From contig CALUIU010000005.1 in NCBI GenBank assembly GCA_944320795.1, forward strand, positions 50,786 to 114,785: a stretch of DNA of 64,000 nt, in the 5' to 3' direction. A program made the translations under genes and the position numbers. This document shows, one piece after another, positions 17,112 to 26,153 of the stretch. How positions within the stretch are numbered: position 1 is the stretch's first letter; each line of letters starts with the position of its first letter. The notes under the pieces are model-generated. The model was not told the origin of the DNA. It ran no database searches and was given only the letters and a program-made list of their open reading frames with translations. Source of the stretch: Candidatus Paraprevotella stercoravium (GTDB lineage Bacteria > Bacteroidota > Bacteroidia > Bacteroidales > Bacteroidaceae).

Positions 17112-17143
17112 CAAAGGTAGTATATATTTTTTGTTTTTCCAAA
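17112..17143 (-). promoter_or_regulatory. Promoter of tRNA-Lys
   Basis: On the minus strand TTTG (17140-17143), 20 bp spacer and TACCTTTG (17112-17119) match the Bacteroidetes consensus fully. The -33 box abuts the stop codon of the AI-2E-family gene. Confidence 0.8.
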
Positions 17144-18289
17144 TTATTCCTCACTTTTTTGCGATTTTTTTTCTTCATCGGCTTTTTGTGTGAGATTTCT
17201 GTGACGTTTTTGCCACTGTTTTTCATTATAATCGATATATTGCTTGTAGTATGATAAGATCAGAGTCGTGAGCGGCAGAGCGATAATCAGACCGATAATG
17301 CCTAACAGACTTCCCCATACGGACAGGGATAGCAGAATGATGGCTGGATTCAGTCCCATTAATTTGCCCATGATTTTAGGAACCAGAATCATGTCCTGAA
17401 TGGTTTGCACTACAATGAACACGATGCAGGCCAGAAACAATATTAACCAGAAATTTTCTCCTGTGTCGGCAGCTTTTATCAGAGCCAGCAGAATGGTTGG
17501 AATAAAGCCTATTACTTGCAGGTAAGGTACCAGATTGAGCAGTCCGATGAACAGTCCCAAACCGATAGCCATCGGAAAGTCTATAATCAGAAATCCGATG
17601 CTGAACAACACACCCACAAGAAAAGCTACCAGTGCCTGCCCGCGGAAATAGGCATTCATGCCATGTTCCACATCATGCGCCAGACGCCCGGCAAAACGAC
17701 GGTTCTTTTTAGGTACCAGTTTGATCCACCCGTTGGATAGTTTCTCATAGTCCAGCAGAATAAAGAACATGTAAAGTAGCGTAATGAGTGACGCAATGAC
17801 TCCGATGACAATGTCTACGGTCTTATATACCACAGCCATAGCCTGGATGACGGCTGATTTGGCTGCTTCTACAATATTCTTTTCGTGCAGCAGTTGCAGA
17901 ATGCTGTTTTGGTCTACATGAGTTTGGAAAAACAGGGTGATCTGTTCTGTGATTACGGAGTCACCCCACCGCGTGGAAATAAATTCCAGAATTACATCCT
18001 TAAAACGTATGGTTTCAGAAATAATCGGTGGAATTACCAGCCAAAATATGCCTGTCAGTACGGCCAGTACGACAATCCCTGCGAGAATGATACTTATAAC
18101 GCGGCTGCGCAAGCGGAGTGTATATTGGAAGAATTTGACCAGCGGATAAAGCATGTAAGCAAAAACCCACCCTATAAAGAACGGCAGCAGCACATCGCTC
18201 AGCAGGTTGATGATGTAGATGGCCAGTGCTACTCCTGCTGTGCCTAATGCTCCACGGACAAACCGGTCAAATGTGATTTCTTTTCTCAT
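17144..18289 (-). CDS. AI-2E-family (UPF0118) membrane permease
   Basis: The 381-residue protein has about eight hydrophobic helices with the family layout: two N-terminal pairs, a central amphipathic region and the conserved C-terminal GLNPAIILLSLSVWGSLLGIIGLIIALPL helix pair (about 325-350), then a charged Lys/Glu tail. Members have been linked to autoinducer-2 export or to sodium/proton transport; neither can be assigned here. It follows tdk by 21 bp on the same strand. Confidence 0.85.
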   Translation of the reverse strand: MRKEITFDRFVRGALGTAGVALAIYIINLLSDVLLPFFIGWVFAYMLYPLVKFFQYTLRLRSRVISIILAGIVVLAVLTGIFWLVIPPIISETIRFKDVILEFISTRWGDSVITEQITLFFQTHVDQNSILQLLHEKNIVEAAKSAVIQAMAVVYKTVDIVIGVIASLITLLYMFFILLDYEKLSNGWIKLVPKKNRRFAGRLAHDVEHGMNAYFRGQALVAFLVGVLFSIGFLIIDFPMAIGLGLFIGLLNLVPYLQVIGFIPTILLALIKAADTGENFWLILFLACIVFIVVQTIQDMILVPKIMGKLMGLNPAIILLSLSVWGSLLGIIGLIIALPLTTLILSYYKQYIDYNEKQWQKRHRNLTQKADEEKKSQKSEE

Positions 18290-18310
18290 GGTTGTAATAA
18301 TAGGTGTATT

Positions 18311-18919
18311 TTATTCTTGTGTGGGCATATCTTTGTGTTGCTTCTTCTGATCCTGTTTCAGAGATTCCAGATAGCAAACCCGGCAGAGAGGCTCATATTC
18401 ATGCTGTTCGCCCAGTAATACGCGTTTGTTGTCGCTTACGGTACGATGGGAGATGTAAGCCTGATTACCGCATTTTACACAAATGGCATGTACTTTGGTT
18501 ACATCATCGGCAATGGCACAGAGAGCGGGAATAGGCCCAAATGGCACTCCCAGAAAATCCAGGTCCAGACCTGCTACAATAACCCGGGTGCCTTGATTGG
18601 CCAGTTCATTGCACACCTGAACCAGATTGTCGTCGAAAAACTGTGCTTCATCGATACCGACAACTTCTGTGTCTGAACCGAGCAGCAGAATACTGTATGA
18701 TGATTCCACCGGTGTGGAGTGAATGGAATTTCCCTCGTGTGATACGACATCGGCCTCTGAATAGCGTGTGTCTATGGATGGCTTGAAGATCTCTACGCTT
18801 TGGCGGGCAAACTTGGCCCGCTTCATTCGTCGGATCAGTTCCTCTGTTTTTCCCGAAAACATAGAGCCGCAGATCACTTCAATACGGCCTCTTCTTGTTC
18901 TTTCTCCGTTCGTTTCCAT
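18311..18919 (-). CDS. tdk: Thymidine kinase (type II)
   Basis: Salvage enzyme phosphorylating thymidine with ATP. Walker A is in [11 protein letters not shown], the catalytic Glu in GIDEAQFF, the lasso/thymidine-binding part in [13 protein letters not shown], and four zinc-binding cysteines are CVKC and CRVC. I chose the ATG at 18919 (METNGERT, 202 residues) over 18955, because the latter lies only 5 bp from a -7 box and would precede the transcript start. The C-terminus is Lys/Gln-rich. Confidence 0.93.
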   Translation of the reverse strand: METNGERTRRGRIEVICGSMFSGKTEELIRRMKRAKFARQSVEIFKPSIDTRYSEADVVSHEGNSIHSTPVESSYSILLLGSDTEVVGIDEAQFFDDNLVQVCNELANQGTRVIVAGLDLDFLGVPFGPIPALCAIADDVTKVHAICVKCGNQAYISHRTVSDNKRVLLGEQHEYEPLCRVCYLESLKQDQKKQHKDMPTQE

Positions 18920-18959
18920 TGTTTGTTGTGAATCTTTTTGGTTGATGATGATCAAGCCG

Positions 18960-18967
18960 CAAAATTA
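18960..18967 (-). promoter_or_regulatory. -7 box for tdk and the AI-2E-family gene
   Basis: CAAAATTA on the plus strand equals TAATTTTG on the minus strand, matching TAnnTTTG. It decides the tdk start at 18919. Confidence 0.45.
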
Positions 18968-19061
18968 ATATTTCCTTTTCATAAAAACGAGAAAGAAAGT
19001 AGAAATGATAAACTTCTGTTAAATCTTTGCAACGAATATTCGGAAACAATATTAATTTATT

Positions 19062-19069
19062 TATTTTTG
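19062..19069 (+). promoter_or_regulatory. -7 box for rsmI
   Basis: TATTTTTG matches TAnnTTTG and lies 20 bp before the ATG at 19090; it excludes the upstream in-frame ATG at 19027 as a start. The -33 box is not clear. Confidence 0.4.
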
Positions 19070-19089
19070 CCCGTATCAGAAAAAAAGAA

Positions 19090-19830
19090 ATGGGTATACT
19101 TTATCTTGTGCCCACACCGGTGGGCAATTTGGAGGACATCACGTATCGTGCGCTGAAAGTACTTCGCGAGGCCGATTTGATTCTGGCGGAAGATACGCGC
19201 ACCTCGGGAAATCTGTTGCGGCATTTTGAAATCCGCAATGCCATGATTTCTTATCATAAATTTAATGAGCACCAAACGGTAAACGGGATAGTGGAACGAC
19301 TCAAAAGAGGCGAGAATATCGCAGTGGTATCCGATGCCGGTACTCCGGGTATTTCAGATCCTGGCTTTCTGGTAGCGCGTGCCGCGGTACAGGCCGGTAT
19401 TCAGGTTATTGCCTTGCCCGGACCAACGGCTTTTGTGCCGGCTCTGGTATCATCGGGACTGCCGTGTGACCGCTTTGCTTTTGAAGGGTTCTTACCTCCT
19501 AAAAAAGGAAGGATGACCCGTTTGGAAAGTTTGCAGGAAGAAACGCGTACCATGATCTTTTATGAATCGCCTCACCGTGTCGTGAAAACACTGGCACAGT
19601 TCATAGAATTCTACGGTGCGGAAAGACAAGTGGCTGTGTGCCGTGAAATTTCCAAAGTGCACGAAGAATGTGTGCGTGGAACTTTGGAAAAGGTACTCGG
19701 ACATTTTCAGGAAGTGGAGCCGCGCGGAGAGTTTGTCATTATTCTGGCCGGAGCGGAAGGAGAAAAGAAAAAGAAAAACAAGAACCGAAACCGTAAAGAC
19801 GAAGAAGAAAACGACGAGAGTGAATCCTGA
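19090..19830 (+). CDS. rsmI: 16S rRNA (cytidine-1402-2'-O)-methyltransferase RsmI
   Basis: SAM-dependent tetrapyrrole-methylase-fold enzyme that 2'-O-methylates C1402 in the ribosomal decoding centre. From the ATG at 19090 the protein (246 residues) begins MGILYLVPTPVGNLEDIT, the family's hallmark start; AEDTRTSGNLLRHF, VSDAGTPGISDPG and PGPTAFVPALVSSGLP follow in the expected order. The last 25 residues are a Lys/Arg/Glu-rich tail. A longer frame from 19027 was rejected as it adds residues absent in relatives. Confidence 0.94.
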   Translation: MGILYLVPTPVGNLEDITYRALKVLREADLILAEDTRTSGNLLRHFEIRNAMISYHKFNEHQTVNGIVERLKRGENIAVVSDAGTPGISDPGFLVARAAVQAGIQVIALPGPTAFVPALVSSGLPCDRFAFEGFLPPKKGRMTRLESLQEETRTMIFYESPHRVVKTLAQFIEFYGAERQVAVCREISKVHEECVRGTLEKVLGHFQEVEPRGEFVIILAGAEGEKKKKNKNRNRKDEEENDESES

Positions 19831-19856
19831 TTTGTAAATTTTAAAACGACAAGAAT

Positions 19857-20714
19857 ATGAAAAAACTTTTCTTTTTGGCAGCCTGTGTATCTTTGATGGC
19901 TGCTTCCTGTACGGGAAATAAGAATAATAATGATAATTCAGCCGCAGCGGAGCGTGATTCCTTGCAGCGTATTATCGATAACAAGGATCAGGAGTTGAAT
20001 GAGATTATGGGTACATTCAACGAGATTCAGGATGGATTCCGCCGTATTAATGAGGCTGAGGGACGTATTGCCGTGGCAGACGGCAATCCTGAATCAGCTT
20101 CAAACAAGGAGGCGATCCGTGAAAATATGGAATTCATTCAGAGCACCATGGCGCAGAACCGGGATATGATTGCCAAACTGAAGGACAAACTGCGTACCAG
20201 TTCTATTAATGCGGATAAACTGAAAGAAACAATTGATAAGTTGACTCAGGATCTGGAGACACAGAAACAACGTATTCAGGAACTGGAGATTCAGTTGGCC
20301 GAAAAAGATATCGTGATAGCTCAGCAGGATGAGGCTATTAACAGTCTGAACAATGATGTGGAGAATCTGGCTGCTGAGAATAACAGCAAGAACCAGACTG
20401 TAGCCGCTCAGGACAAGCAGTTGAATACAGCGTGGTTCGTATTCGGTACCAAGTCTGAGTTGAAGGAACAGAAGATTCTGCAGAACGGTGATGTATTGAA
20501 GAGCGGAAACTTCAACAAGGATTACTTCACCAAGATTGATATCCGTTATGACAAGGTTATCAAGCTTTATTCTAAGAGTGCAAAACTGTTGACCAATCAT
20601 CCGGCCGGAAGCTATAAATTGATAAAAGATACCAAGGGACAGTATATGGTGGAAATTACCAATCCTACTGAATTCTGGAGTGTGAGCAAATATCTGGTAA
20701 TTCAGGTTCGCTAA
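19857..20714 (+). CDS. Cbp1-like coiled-coil lipoprotein
   Basis: The 285-residue protein has a lipoprotein signal ending MAASC (Cys18), a short Asn-rich linker, a coiled coil over about 30-185 (RDSLQRIIDNKDQELNEIMG, then Lys/Leu/Glu heptads) and a C-terminal globular part with LNTAWFVFGTKSELKEQKIL, KLYSKSAKLLTNHPAGSY and a terminal ISxYLVIQV-like strand. It resembles the Bacteroides fragilis collagen-binding glycoprotein Cbp1 family along its full length; the collagen-binding role is known only for that species. A strong terminator follows. Confidence 0.8.
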   Translation: MKKLFFLAACVSLMAASCTGNKNNNDNSAAAERDSLQRIIDNKDQELNEIMGTFNEIQDGFRRINEAEGRIAVADGNPESASNKEAIRENMEFIQSTMAQNRDMIAKLKDKLRTSSINADKLKETIDKLTQDLETQKQRIQELEIQLAEKDIVIAQQDEAINSLNNDVENLAAENNSKNQTVAAQDKQLNTAWFVFGTKSELKEQKILQNGDVLKSGNFNKDYFTKIDIRYDKVIKLYSKSAKLLTNHPAGSYKLIKDTKGQYMVEITNPTEFWSVSKYLVIQVR

Positions 20715-20739
20715 TTTCACACGTTTATTTTATACATTT

Positions 20740-20774
20740 AAAGAAGCATCTCTATGGTTAAGAGGTGCTTCTTT
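20740..20774 (+). terminator. Terminator of the Cbp1-like gene
   Basis: AAAGAAGCATCTCT (20740-20753) pairs with AGAGGTGCTTCTTT (20761-20774) with one G-T pair and a 7-nt loop, followed by TTTTGATTTC. Confidence 0.85.
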
Positions 20775-20869
20775 TGATTTCTTCCTAAAGAAAAGTATCT
20801 CAGGTGTTTTTTCCTGATTTTCTGTGTGTACTTTTTTATGAGAAATACAATTTAAGTTCTATCTTTGTC

Positions 20870-20877
20870 TTTATTTT
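20870..20877 (+). promoter_or_regulatory. -7 box for hflX
   Basis: TATCTTTG fits TAnnTTTG; the -33 element is not recognisable. It lies 96 bp before the hflX ATG and directly before a 22-codon frame. Confidence 0.45.
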
Positions 20878-20882
20878 ATGTC

Positions 20883-20951
20883 ATGACGGTTTATGAAGAA
20901 GATGCGTCAACGGATACTTTACAGTTGCTTCGTGTCTGTAAACCGATTTAG
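20883..20951 (+). CDS. Possible 22-residue leader peptide upstream of hflX
   Basis: ATG at 20883 opens a short frame ending TAG at 20951, 21 bp before hflX, and sits right after the -7 box so it would be in the hflX leader. It encodes MTVYEEDAST followed by DTLQLLRVCKPI. No conserved feature is visible; a chance frame is quite possible. Confidence 0.2.
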   Translation: MTVYEEDASTDTLQLLRVCKPI

Positions 20952-20972
20952 ATTACGAAAGAATTATATTAG

Positions 20973-22235
20973 ATGAAAGAATTTGTAATATCAGAAGCTC
21001 AGGCCGAAACAGCCATTCTGGTCGGTTTGATTACGCAGCAGCAGGATGAGCGCAAAACTAACGAATATTTGGATGAACTGGAATTTTTGGCCGATACCGC
21101 CGGAGCAGTTACCGTGAAACGTTTTACGCAGCGTGCCGCCGGTCCGAGTGCCGTGACCTATGTGGGTAAGGGTAAACTTGAAGAAATACGTGCCTTTATC
21201 GAAGCCGAGGAGGAAGCGGAACGCGAAATCGGTATGGTGATTTTCGATGATGAATTGTCGGCCAAACAGATACGCAATATCGAAGCGGTTTTAAAGGTGA
21301 AGATTCTGGACCGTACTTCGCTCATCCTGGATATTTTTGCCATGCGTGCCCAGACGGCCAATGCTAAAACTCAGGTGGAATTGGCGCAGTATCGTTATAT
21401 GCTGCCTCGTTTGCAACGTTTGTGGACACACTTGGAACGTCAGGGAGGTGGCTCCGGTTCCGGAGGTGGAAAAGGTTCTGTGGGATTGCGTGGTCCGGGT
21501 GAAACCCAGTTGGAGATGGACCGTCGTATTATCTTGAACCGCATGTCGCTTTTGAAGCAGCGTCTGGCCGAAATCGACCGGCAGAAGACCACGCAGCGCA
21601 GCAACCGCGGACGTATGATCCGTGTGGCACTTGTCGGGTATACGAATGTGGGCAAGAGTACTTTGATGAATCTTCTGGCCAAGAGTGAAGTCTTTGCCGA
21701 AAACAAGCTTTTTGCCACACTGGATACTACAGTGCGCAAGGTGATTATCGATAACTTGCCTTTCCTGCTTTCCGATACGGTAGGATTTATCCGAAAATTG
21801 CCGACTGATTTGGTTGATTCTTTCAAGAGTACGTTGGATGAGGTGCGTGAAGCTGATTTGCTGTTGCATGTGGTGGATATTTCTCATCCGGATTTCGAAG
21901 ACCAGATCAAGGTGGTAGAGAAGACACTGGCTGATCTGGATTGCAGCGACAAACCGTCAATGATCGTCTTCAATAAGGTTGATGCCTATACCTGGACCGA
22001 AAAAGATGAAGATGATCTGACGCCGGCCACAAAGGAGAATATCTCGCTGGATGATATGATGAAAACCTGGATGGCCCGTATGAACGATAATTGCATCTTT
22101 ATTTCGGCCCGACAGAAAACCAATATCGAGGAGTTCCGGAAGGTGCTGTATGACAAAGTGCGTGAATTGCACGTACAAAAGTATCCGTATAACGATTTCT
22201 TATTCCAGAAATATGATGAGGATGGAGAACTGTAA
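20973..22235 (+). CDS. hflX: Ribosome-associated GTPase HflX
   Basis: A 420-residue GTPase that rescues or splits stalled ribosomes under stress. The N-terminal HflX domain includes GPSAVTYVGKGKLEE and FDDELSAKQIRN; a Gly-rich linker GGGSGSGGGKGSVGLRGPGE with the conserved GPGETQLE lies around 160-185; the G domain has G1 GYTNVGKST, G3 DTVGFIRKLP, G4 NKVD. All GTPase motifs are intact. Confidence 0.95.
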   Translation: MKEFVISEAQAETAILVGLITQQQDERKTNEYLDELEFLADTAGAVTVKRFTQRAAGPSAVTYVGKGKLEEIRAFIEAEEEAEREIGMVIFDDELSAKQIRNIEAVLKVKILDRTSLILDIFAMRAQTANAKTQVELAQYRYMLPRLQRLWTHLERQGGGSGSGGGKGSVGLRGPGETQLEMDRRIILNRMSLLKQRLAEIDRQKTTQRSNRGRMIRVALVGYTNVGKSTLMNLLAKSEVFAENKLFATLDTTVRKVIIDNLPFLLSDTVGFIRKLPTDLVDSFKSTLDEVREADLLLHVVDISHPDFEDQIKVVEKTLADLDCSDKPSMIVFNKVDAYTWTEKDEDDLTPATKENISLDDMMKTWMARMNDNCIFISARQKTNIEEFRKVLYDKVRELHVQKYPYNDFLFQKYDEDGEL

Positions 22236-22280
22236 CCACAGTTCTTCACCCTCTTTTTGTTTTTTATAAAATCTGTAACT

Positions 22281-24269
22281 ATGAAGACTTATCGCAAACT
22301 GACGAAAGAGGAGATAGACTGTCTGAAACGACAGTTTTGTGAGGCGGATGACTGGCAGAATATAGAGGTCGCCGAAAATTTTTCTCCCCAATATGTGTAT
22401 CATACCCGCTTTTCGGGAAAAGTGCGCCTGGGGGTTTTTGAGTCAGAGTTTACCTTGAGTGGTGGAATTGTGAAACACTCCGGATTGAGGAATGTAACTC
22501 TGCATCATGTCACCGTGGGAGACAATTGTCTGATTGAGAATGTAAAGAATTACATTGCAAATTATTGTATCGGAGATCATACCTTTATAGAAAATATCGA
22601 TACGATCCTGGTTGACGGAAAGACCCGTTTCGGAAATGGAGTAGAGGTGTCGGTCTTGAACGAAACCGGTGGCCGTGAAGTCTTGATTCATGATCACTTG
22701 TCGGCTCATCAGGCTTATTTTATGGCCTTGTACCGTCATCGTCCTTTGCTGATTGATAAGATGCGCCATATGATTCAAGAATATGCCGATATCCATTCCT
22801 CGGAAACCGGAACCATCGGCAGCCATGTCACAATCGTGGATTCCGGATATATACGAAATGTTCGTATTGGTGACTTTGCCAAAATCAAGGGGGCTGGCCG
22901 TCTGAAAAACGGAAGTCTGAACAGCAATGAGGCGGCTCCCGTCCATATCGGACAGGGGGTGATATGCGATGACTTTATTATTTCCAGCGGTTCCCGTGTG
23001 GAGGACGGTACCATGCTCACCCGCTGTTTTGTCGGTCAGGCCTGTCATATGGGACACACCTATTCCGCATCCGATTCTCTGTTTTTCAGCAATTGTCAGG
23101 AGGAAAACGGAGAAGCCTGCGCCATTTTTGCCGGCCCGTTTACCGTAACGCACCACAAGTCAACCTTGCTGATTGCCGGCATGTTTTCCTTCATGAACGC
23201 CGGTTCGGGTTCCAATCAAAGCAACCACATGTATAAACTGGGACCGATTCATCAGGGAACTCTGGAGCGTGGCGCAAAGACTACTTCGGATTCCTATGTA
23301 CTTTGGCCGGCCCGTATCGGTGCCTTTTCTTTGGTCATGGGGCGCCATGTGCACCATCCCGACACTTCCAATCTGCCGTTCTCCTATCTGATTGAAGAAC
23401 AGAACACTACTTATCTGGTGCCGGGAGTCAATCTGCGTAGTGTGGGCACTATCCGTGACGCTCAGAAATGGCCGAAGCGTGACAAGCGCACCGATCCGTA
23501 CCGATTGGATCAGATAAACTATAATCTGTTGAGTCCGTATACCATTCAGAAAATGATGAACGGACGCCGTATCCTGAAAGAACTGGCTCGGGTTTCGGGT
23601 GAGACTTCTGAGATTTACTCTTATCAGAGCGCCAAAATCAAGAATTCGGCTTTGAATAAAGGTATCATGTTTTATGAGACAGCCATTCAGAAGTTTCTCG
23701 GCAATTCGATTATCAAGCGTTTGGAACAGCTGGAATATACCGATGATGAGGCTCTGCGTGCCTGGTTGAAACCGGATTGTCCGATCGGTGAAGGAGATTG
23801 GGTGGATATTTCCGGCCTGATTGCTCCCAAAAGTGAAGTAGAGCGTCTGATGGAAGAAATTGAGCGGGAACAGGTCTGTACGGTAAAACAGATGCACGAA
23901 CAGTTTGCCGAGATGCATCGGAATTATTATGCTTATGAATGGACCTGGGCCTATGGCAAGATTCTGGAATACTATCATTTGAATCCCGAAACGATTTCCC
24001 GTCAGGATGTGATCGACATCGTGCAGCGCTGGCAGGCTGCCGTAGTGGGACTGGACCGAATGGTTTATGAAGATGCGCGCAAAGAATTTTCTTTAACTTC
24101 CATGACTGGTTTTGGGGCCGATGGCAGCCGTGAGGAGCAGCAGATGGACTTTGAAGAAGTGCGTGGAGCCTTTAATAGCAACCCTTTTGTAATGGCTGTA
24201 CAGGAACACATCCGGGTGAAAACCGAACTGGGAAATGAACTGATTGCTCGGCTGAGCGGTAAGGCTTAA
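22281..24269 (+). CDS. DUF4954 protein with predicted left-handed beta-helix
   Basis: A 662-residue cytoplasmic protein (no signal peptide) of the DUF4954 family, common in Bacteroidetes and spirochaetes and without known function. Residues about 50-340 contain repeated hexapeptide-type turns (for example IGDHTF, IGSHVTI, IRIGDFAKI-like VRIGDFAKI), as in acyl- and nucleotidyl-transferases with left-handed beta-helices; the C-terminal 300 residues are helical. It could be an inactive or novel transferase. I used the ATG at 22281 (MKTYRKLTKEE) because the 8 extra residues from 22257 start in the hydrophobic-looking leader just after the hflX stop and are unlike relatives. Confidence 0.8.
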   Translation: MKTYRKLTKEEIDCLKRQFCEADDWQNIEVAENFSPQYVYHTRFSGKVRLGVFESEFTLSGGIVKHSGLRNVTLHHVTVGDNCLIENVKNYIANYCIGDHTFIENIDTILVDGKTRFGNGVEVSVLNETGGREVLIHDHLSAHQAYFMALYRHRPLLIDKMRHMIQEYADIHSSETGTIGSHVTIVDSGYIRNVRIGDFAKIKGAGRLKNGSLNSNEAAPVHIGQGVICDDFIISSGSRVEDGTMLTRCFVGQACHMGHTYSASDSLFFSNCQEENGEACAIFAGPFTVTHHKSTLLIAGMFSFMNAGSGSNQSNHMYKLGPIHQGTLERGAKTTSDSYVLWPARIGAFSLVMGRHVHHPDTSNLPFSYLIEEQNTTYLVPGVNLRSVGTIRDAQKWPKRDKRTDPYRLDQINYNLLSPYTIQKMMNGRRILKELARVSGETSEIYSYQSAKIKNSALNKGIMFYETAIQKFLGNSIIKRLEQLEYTDDEALRAWLKPDCPIGEGDWVDISGLIAPKSEVERLMEEIEREQVCTVKQMHEQFAEMHRNYYAYEWTWAYGKILEYYHLNPETISRQDVIDIVQRWQAAVVGLDRMVYEDARKEFSLTSMTGFGADGSREEQQMDFEEVRGAFNSNPFVMAVQEHIRVKTELGNELIARLSGKA

Positions 24270-24334
24270 AGAAAAAGAGTGCTGATTCCTGGATATTCCT
24301 GCCGGGAAATATCCGCCGTATCGACTTTTTTTGT

Positions 24335-24342
24335 TACCTTTG
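24335..24342 (+). promoter_or_regulatory. -7 box for fumarase
   Basis: TACCTTTG matches TAnnTTTG 43 bp upstream of the ATG at 24385; no clear -33. Confidence 0.45.
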
Positions 24343-24384
24343 CTACACGATTAAACATAACTGTAAACTAATAAAATAAAGATT

Positions 24385-26031
24385 ATGGCAAATGCACCAG
24401 AGTTCAAGTATGCTCCTATGTTCCAGAGAGGAAAGGACAATACTGAATACTATCTGCTGACCAAAGACTATGTGTCAGTCAGCGAGTTCGAGGGAACCCC
24501 AATCCTGAAGATTGCTCCTGAGGGTTTGACCGCTATGGCCAACGCTGCTTTCCGTGATGTTTCTTTCATGCTGCGCCGTTCACACAACGAGCAGGTGGCC
24601 AAGATTCTGACTGATCCGGAAGCCAGTGAAAACGATAAATATGTGGCATTGACCTTCTTGCGTAATGCGGAAGTTGCCGCCAAGGGCGTTCTGCCGTTCT
24701 GCCAGGATACCGGTACTGCCATTATCCACGGTGAGAAGGGACAGCAGGTTTGGACCGGCTACTGCGATGAAGAGGCTTTGTCAAAGGGTGTTTACAAGAC
24801 CTATACTGAGGAAAACCTCCGCTATTCACAGAATGCGCCGCTCAGCATGTACGAGGAAGTTAATACCAAGTGTAACCTGCCGGCTCAGATCGACATCGAG
24901 GCAACAGAAGGAATGGAATACGAATTCCTGTGTGTCACCAAGGGTGGCGGTTCTGCCAACAAGACTTATCTCTATCAGGAAACCAAGGCTATCCTGAATC
25001 CGGCTACCCTGGTTCCGTTCTTAGTTGAAAAGATGAAGACTTTGGGAACAGCAGCTTGTCCTCCTTATCACATCGCCTTTGTGATCGGTGGTACTTCTGC
25101 AGAGAAGAACCTGCTCACTGTGAAGCTGGCTTCAACCCGTTTCTATGACACTCTGCCTACCACTGGCGACGAAACCGGTCGTGCTTTCCGCGACATCGAG
25201 CTGGAGAAACAGGTATTGGAAGAGGCTCATCGTATCGGTCTGGGCGCTCAGTTCGGTGGTAAGTACTATGCACACGACGTGCGTATCATCCGTCTGCCTC
25301 GTCACGGCGCTTCTTGTCCGGTAGGTTTGGGCGTATCTTGCTCTGCCGACCGTAACATCCGTTGTAAGATCAACAAGGACGGTATCTGGATTGAGAAATT
25401 GGATTCTAACCCGGGCGAACTGATTCCGGAAGAATTGCGTCAGGCTGGTGAGGGCAACGCTGTGAAGATTGACCTGAACCGTCCGATGAAAGAGATTCTG
25501 GCTGAACTGGACAAGTATCCGGTAGCTACCCGCTTGAGCTTGAACGGTACCATCATCGTAGGCCGTGACATAGCTCACGCCAAGTTGAAAGAGAAACTGG
25601 ACCGCGGTGAAGAACTGCCACAGTATATCAAGGATCATCCGATTTATTACGCTGGTCCGGCCAAGACTCCGGCCGGTATGGCTTGCGGTTCTATGGGTCC
25701 GACTACTGCCGGACGTATGGATCCTTACGTAGATCTGTTCCAGAGCCACGGCGGCAGCATGATCATGTTGGCCAAGGGTAACCGTAGCCAGGCTGTAACC
25801 GATGCCTGCAAGAAGCATGGCGGTTTCTACCTTGGTTCTATCGGTGGACCGGCTGCCATCCTTGCTCAGAACAACATCAAGAGCATCGAGTGTGTGGAAT
25901 ATCCGGAACTGGGTATGGAAGCCATCTGGAAGATTGAAGTGGAAGACTTCCCTGCATTTATCCTCGTAGACAACAAGGGCAACGATTTCTTCAAGCAGAT
26001 CAAGCCTCGCTGTCTGGGTAACTGCAAATAA
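24385..26031 (+). CDS. Fumarate hydratase class I (4Fe-4S)
   Basis: Oxygen-sensitive iron-sulfur fumarase interconverting fumarate and malate, used in the reductive branch to succinate in these anaerobes. The 548-residue length and fused alpha/beta organisation match FumA/FumB. The likely cluster ligands are Cys in [10 protein letters not shown] (about 110), VSCSADRN (about 315) and the region of [16 protein letters not shown] lies in the beta part. Codon use is strongly biased (many CTG/GGT/CGT), consistent with high expression. Single gene with its own -7 box and terminator. Confidence 0.95.
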   Translation: MANAPEFKYAPMFQRGKDNTEYYLLTKDYVSVSEFEGTPILKIAPEGLTAMANAAFRDVSFMLRRSHNEQVAKILTDPEASENDKYVALTFLRNAEVAAKGVLPFCQDTGTAIIHGEKGQQVWTGYCDEEALSKGVYKTYTEENLRYSQNAPLSMYEEVNTKCNLPAQIDIEATEGMEYEFLCVTKGGGSANKTYLYQETKAILNPATLVPFLVEKMKTLGTAACPPYHIAFVIGGTSAEKNLLTVKLASTRFYDTLPTTGDETGRAFRDIELEKQVLEEAHRIGLGAQFGGKYYAHDVRIIRLPRHGASCPVGLGVSCSADRNIRCKINKDGIWIEKLDSNPGELIPEELRQAGEGNAVKIDLNRPMKEILAELDKYPVATRLSLNGTIIVGRDIAHAKLKEKLDRGEELPQYIKDHPIYYAGPAKTPAGMACGSMGPTTAGRMDPYVDLFQSHGGSMIMLAKGNRSQAVTDACKKHGGFYLGSIGGPAAILAQNNIKSIECVEYPELGMEAIWKIEVEDFPAFILVDNKGNDFFKQIKPRCLGNCK

Positions 26032-26088
26032 TATTCGGAGACAAGGGAGGTTTGTCTTTTGAAGCCTCTTTTGGCTCTTATTCTTATT

Positions 26089-26128
26089 CTGAGACCGGTG
26101 AACACCATTAATGATACGCCGGTCTCAG
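26089..26128 (+). terminator. Terminator of the fumarase gene
   Basis: CTGAGACCGG (26089-26098) pairs exactly with CCGGTCTCAG (26119-26128) around a 20-nt loop and is followed by ATTGTTTATTT. It ends 25 bp before the next ATG. Confidence 0.7.
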
Positions 26129-26153
26129 ATTGTTTATTTAAAGAACAGATAAC

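Noticed and set aside
18920..18955. Upstream ATG for tdk
   Set aside because: Only 5 bp from a -7 box; the added residues are not kept in relatives, while METNGERT follows at a normal distance.
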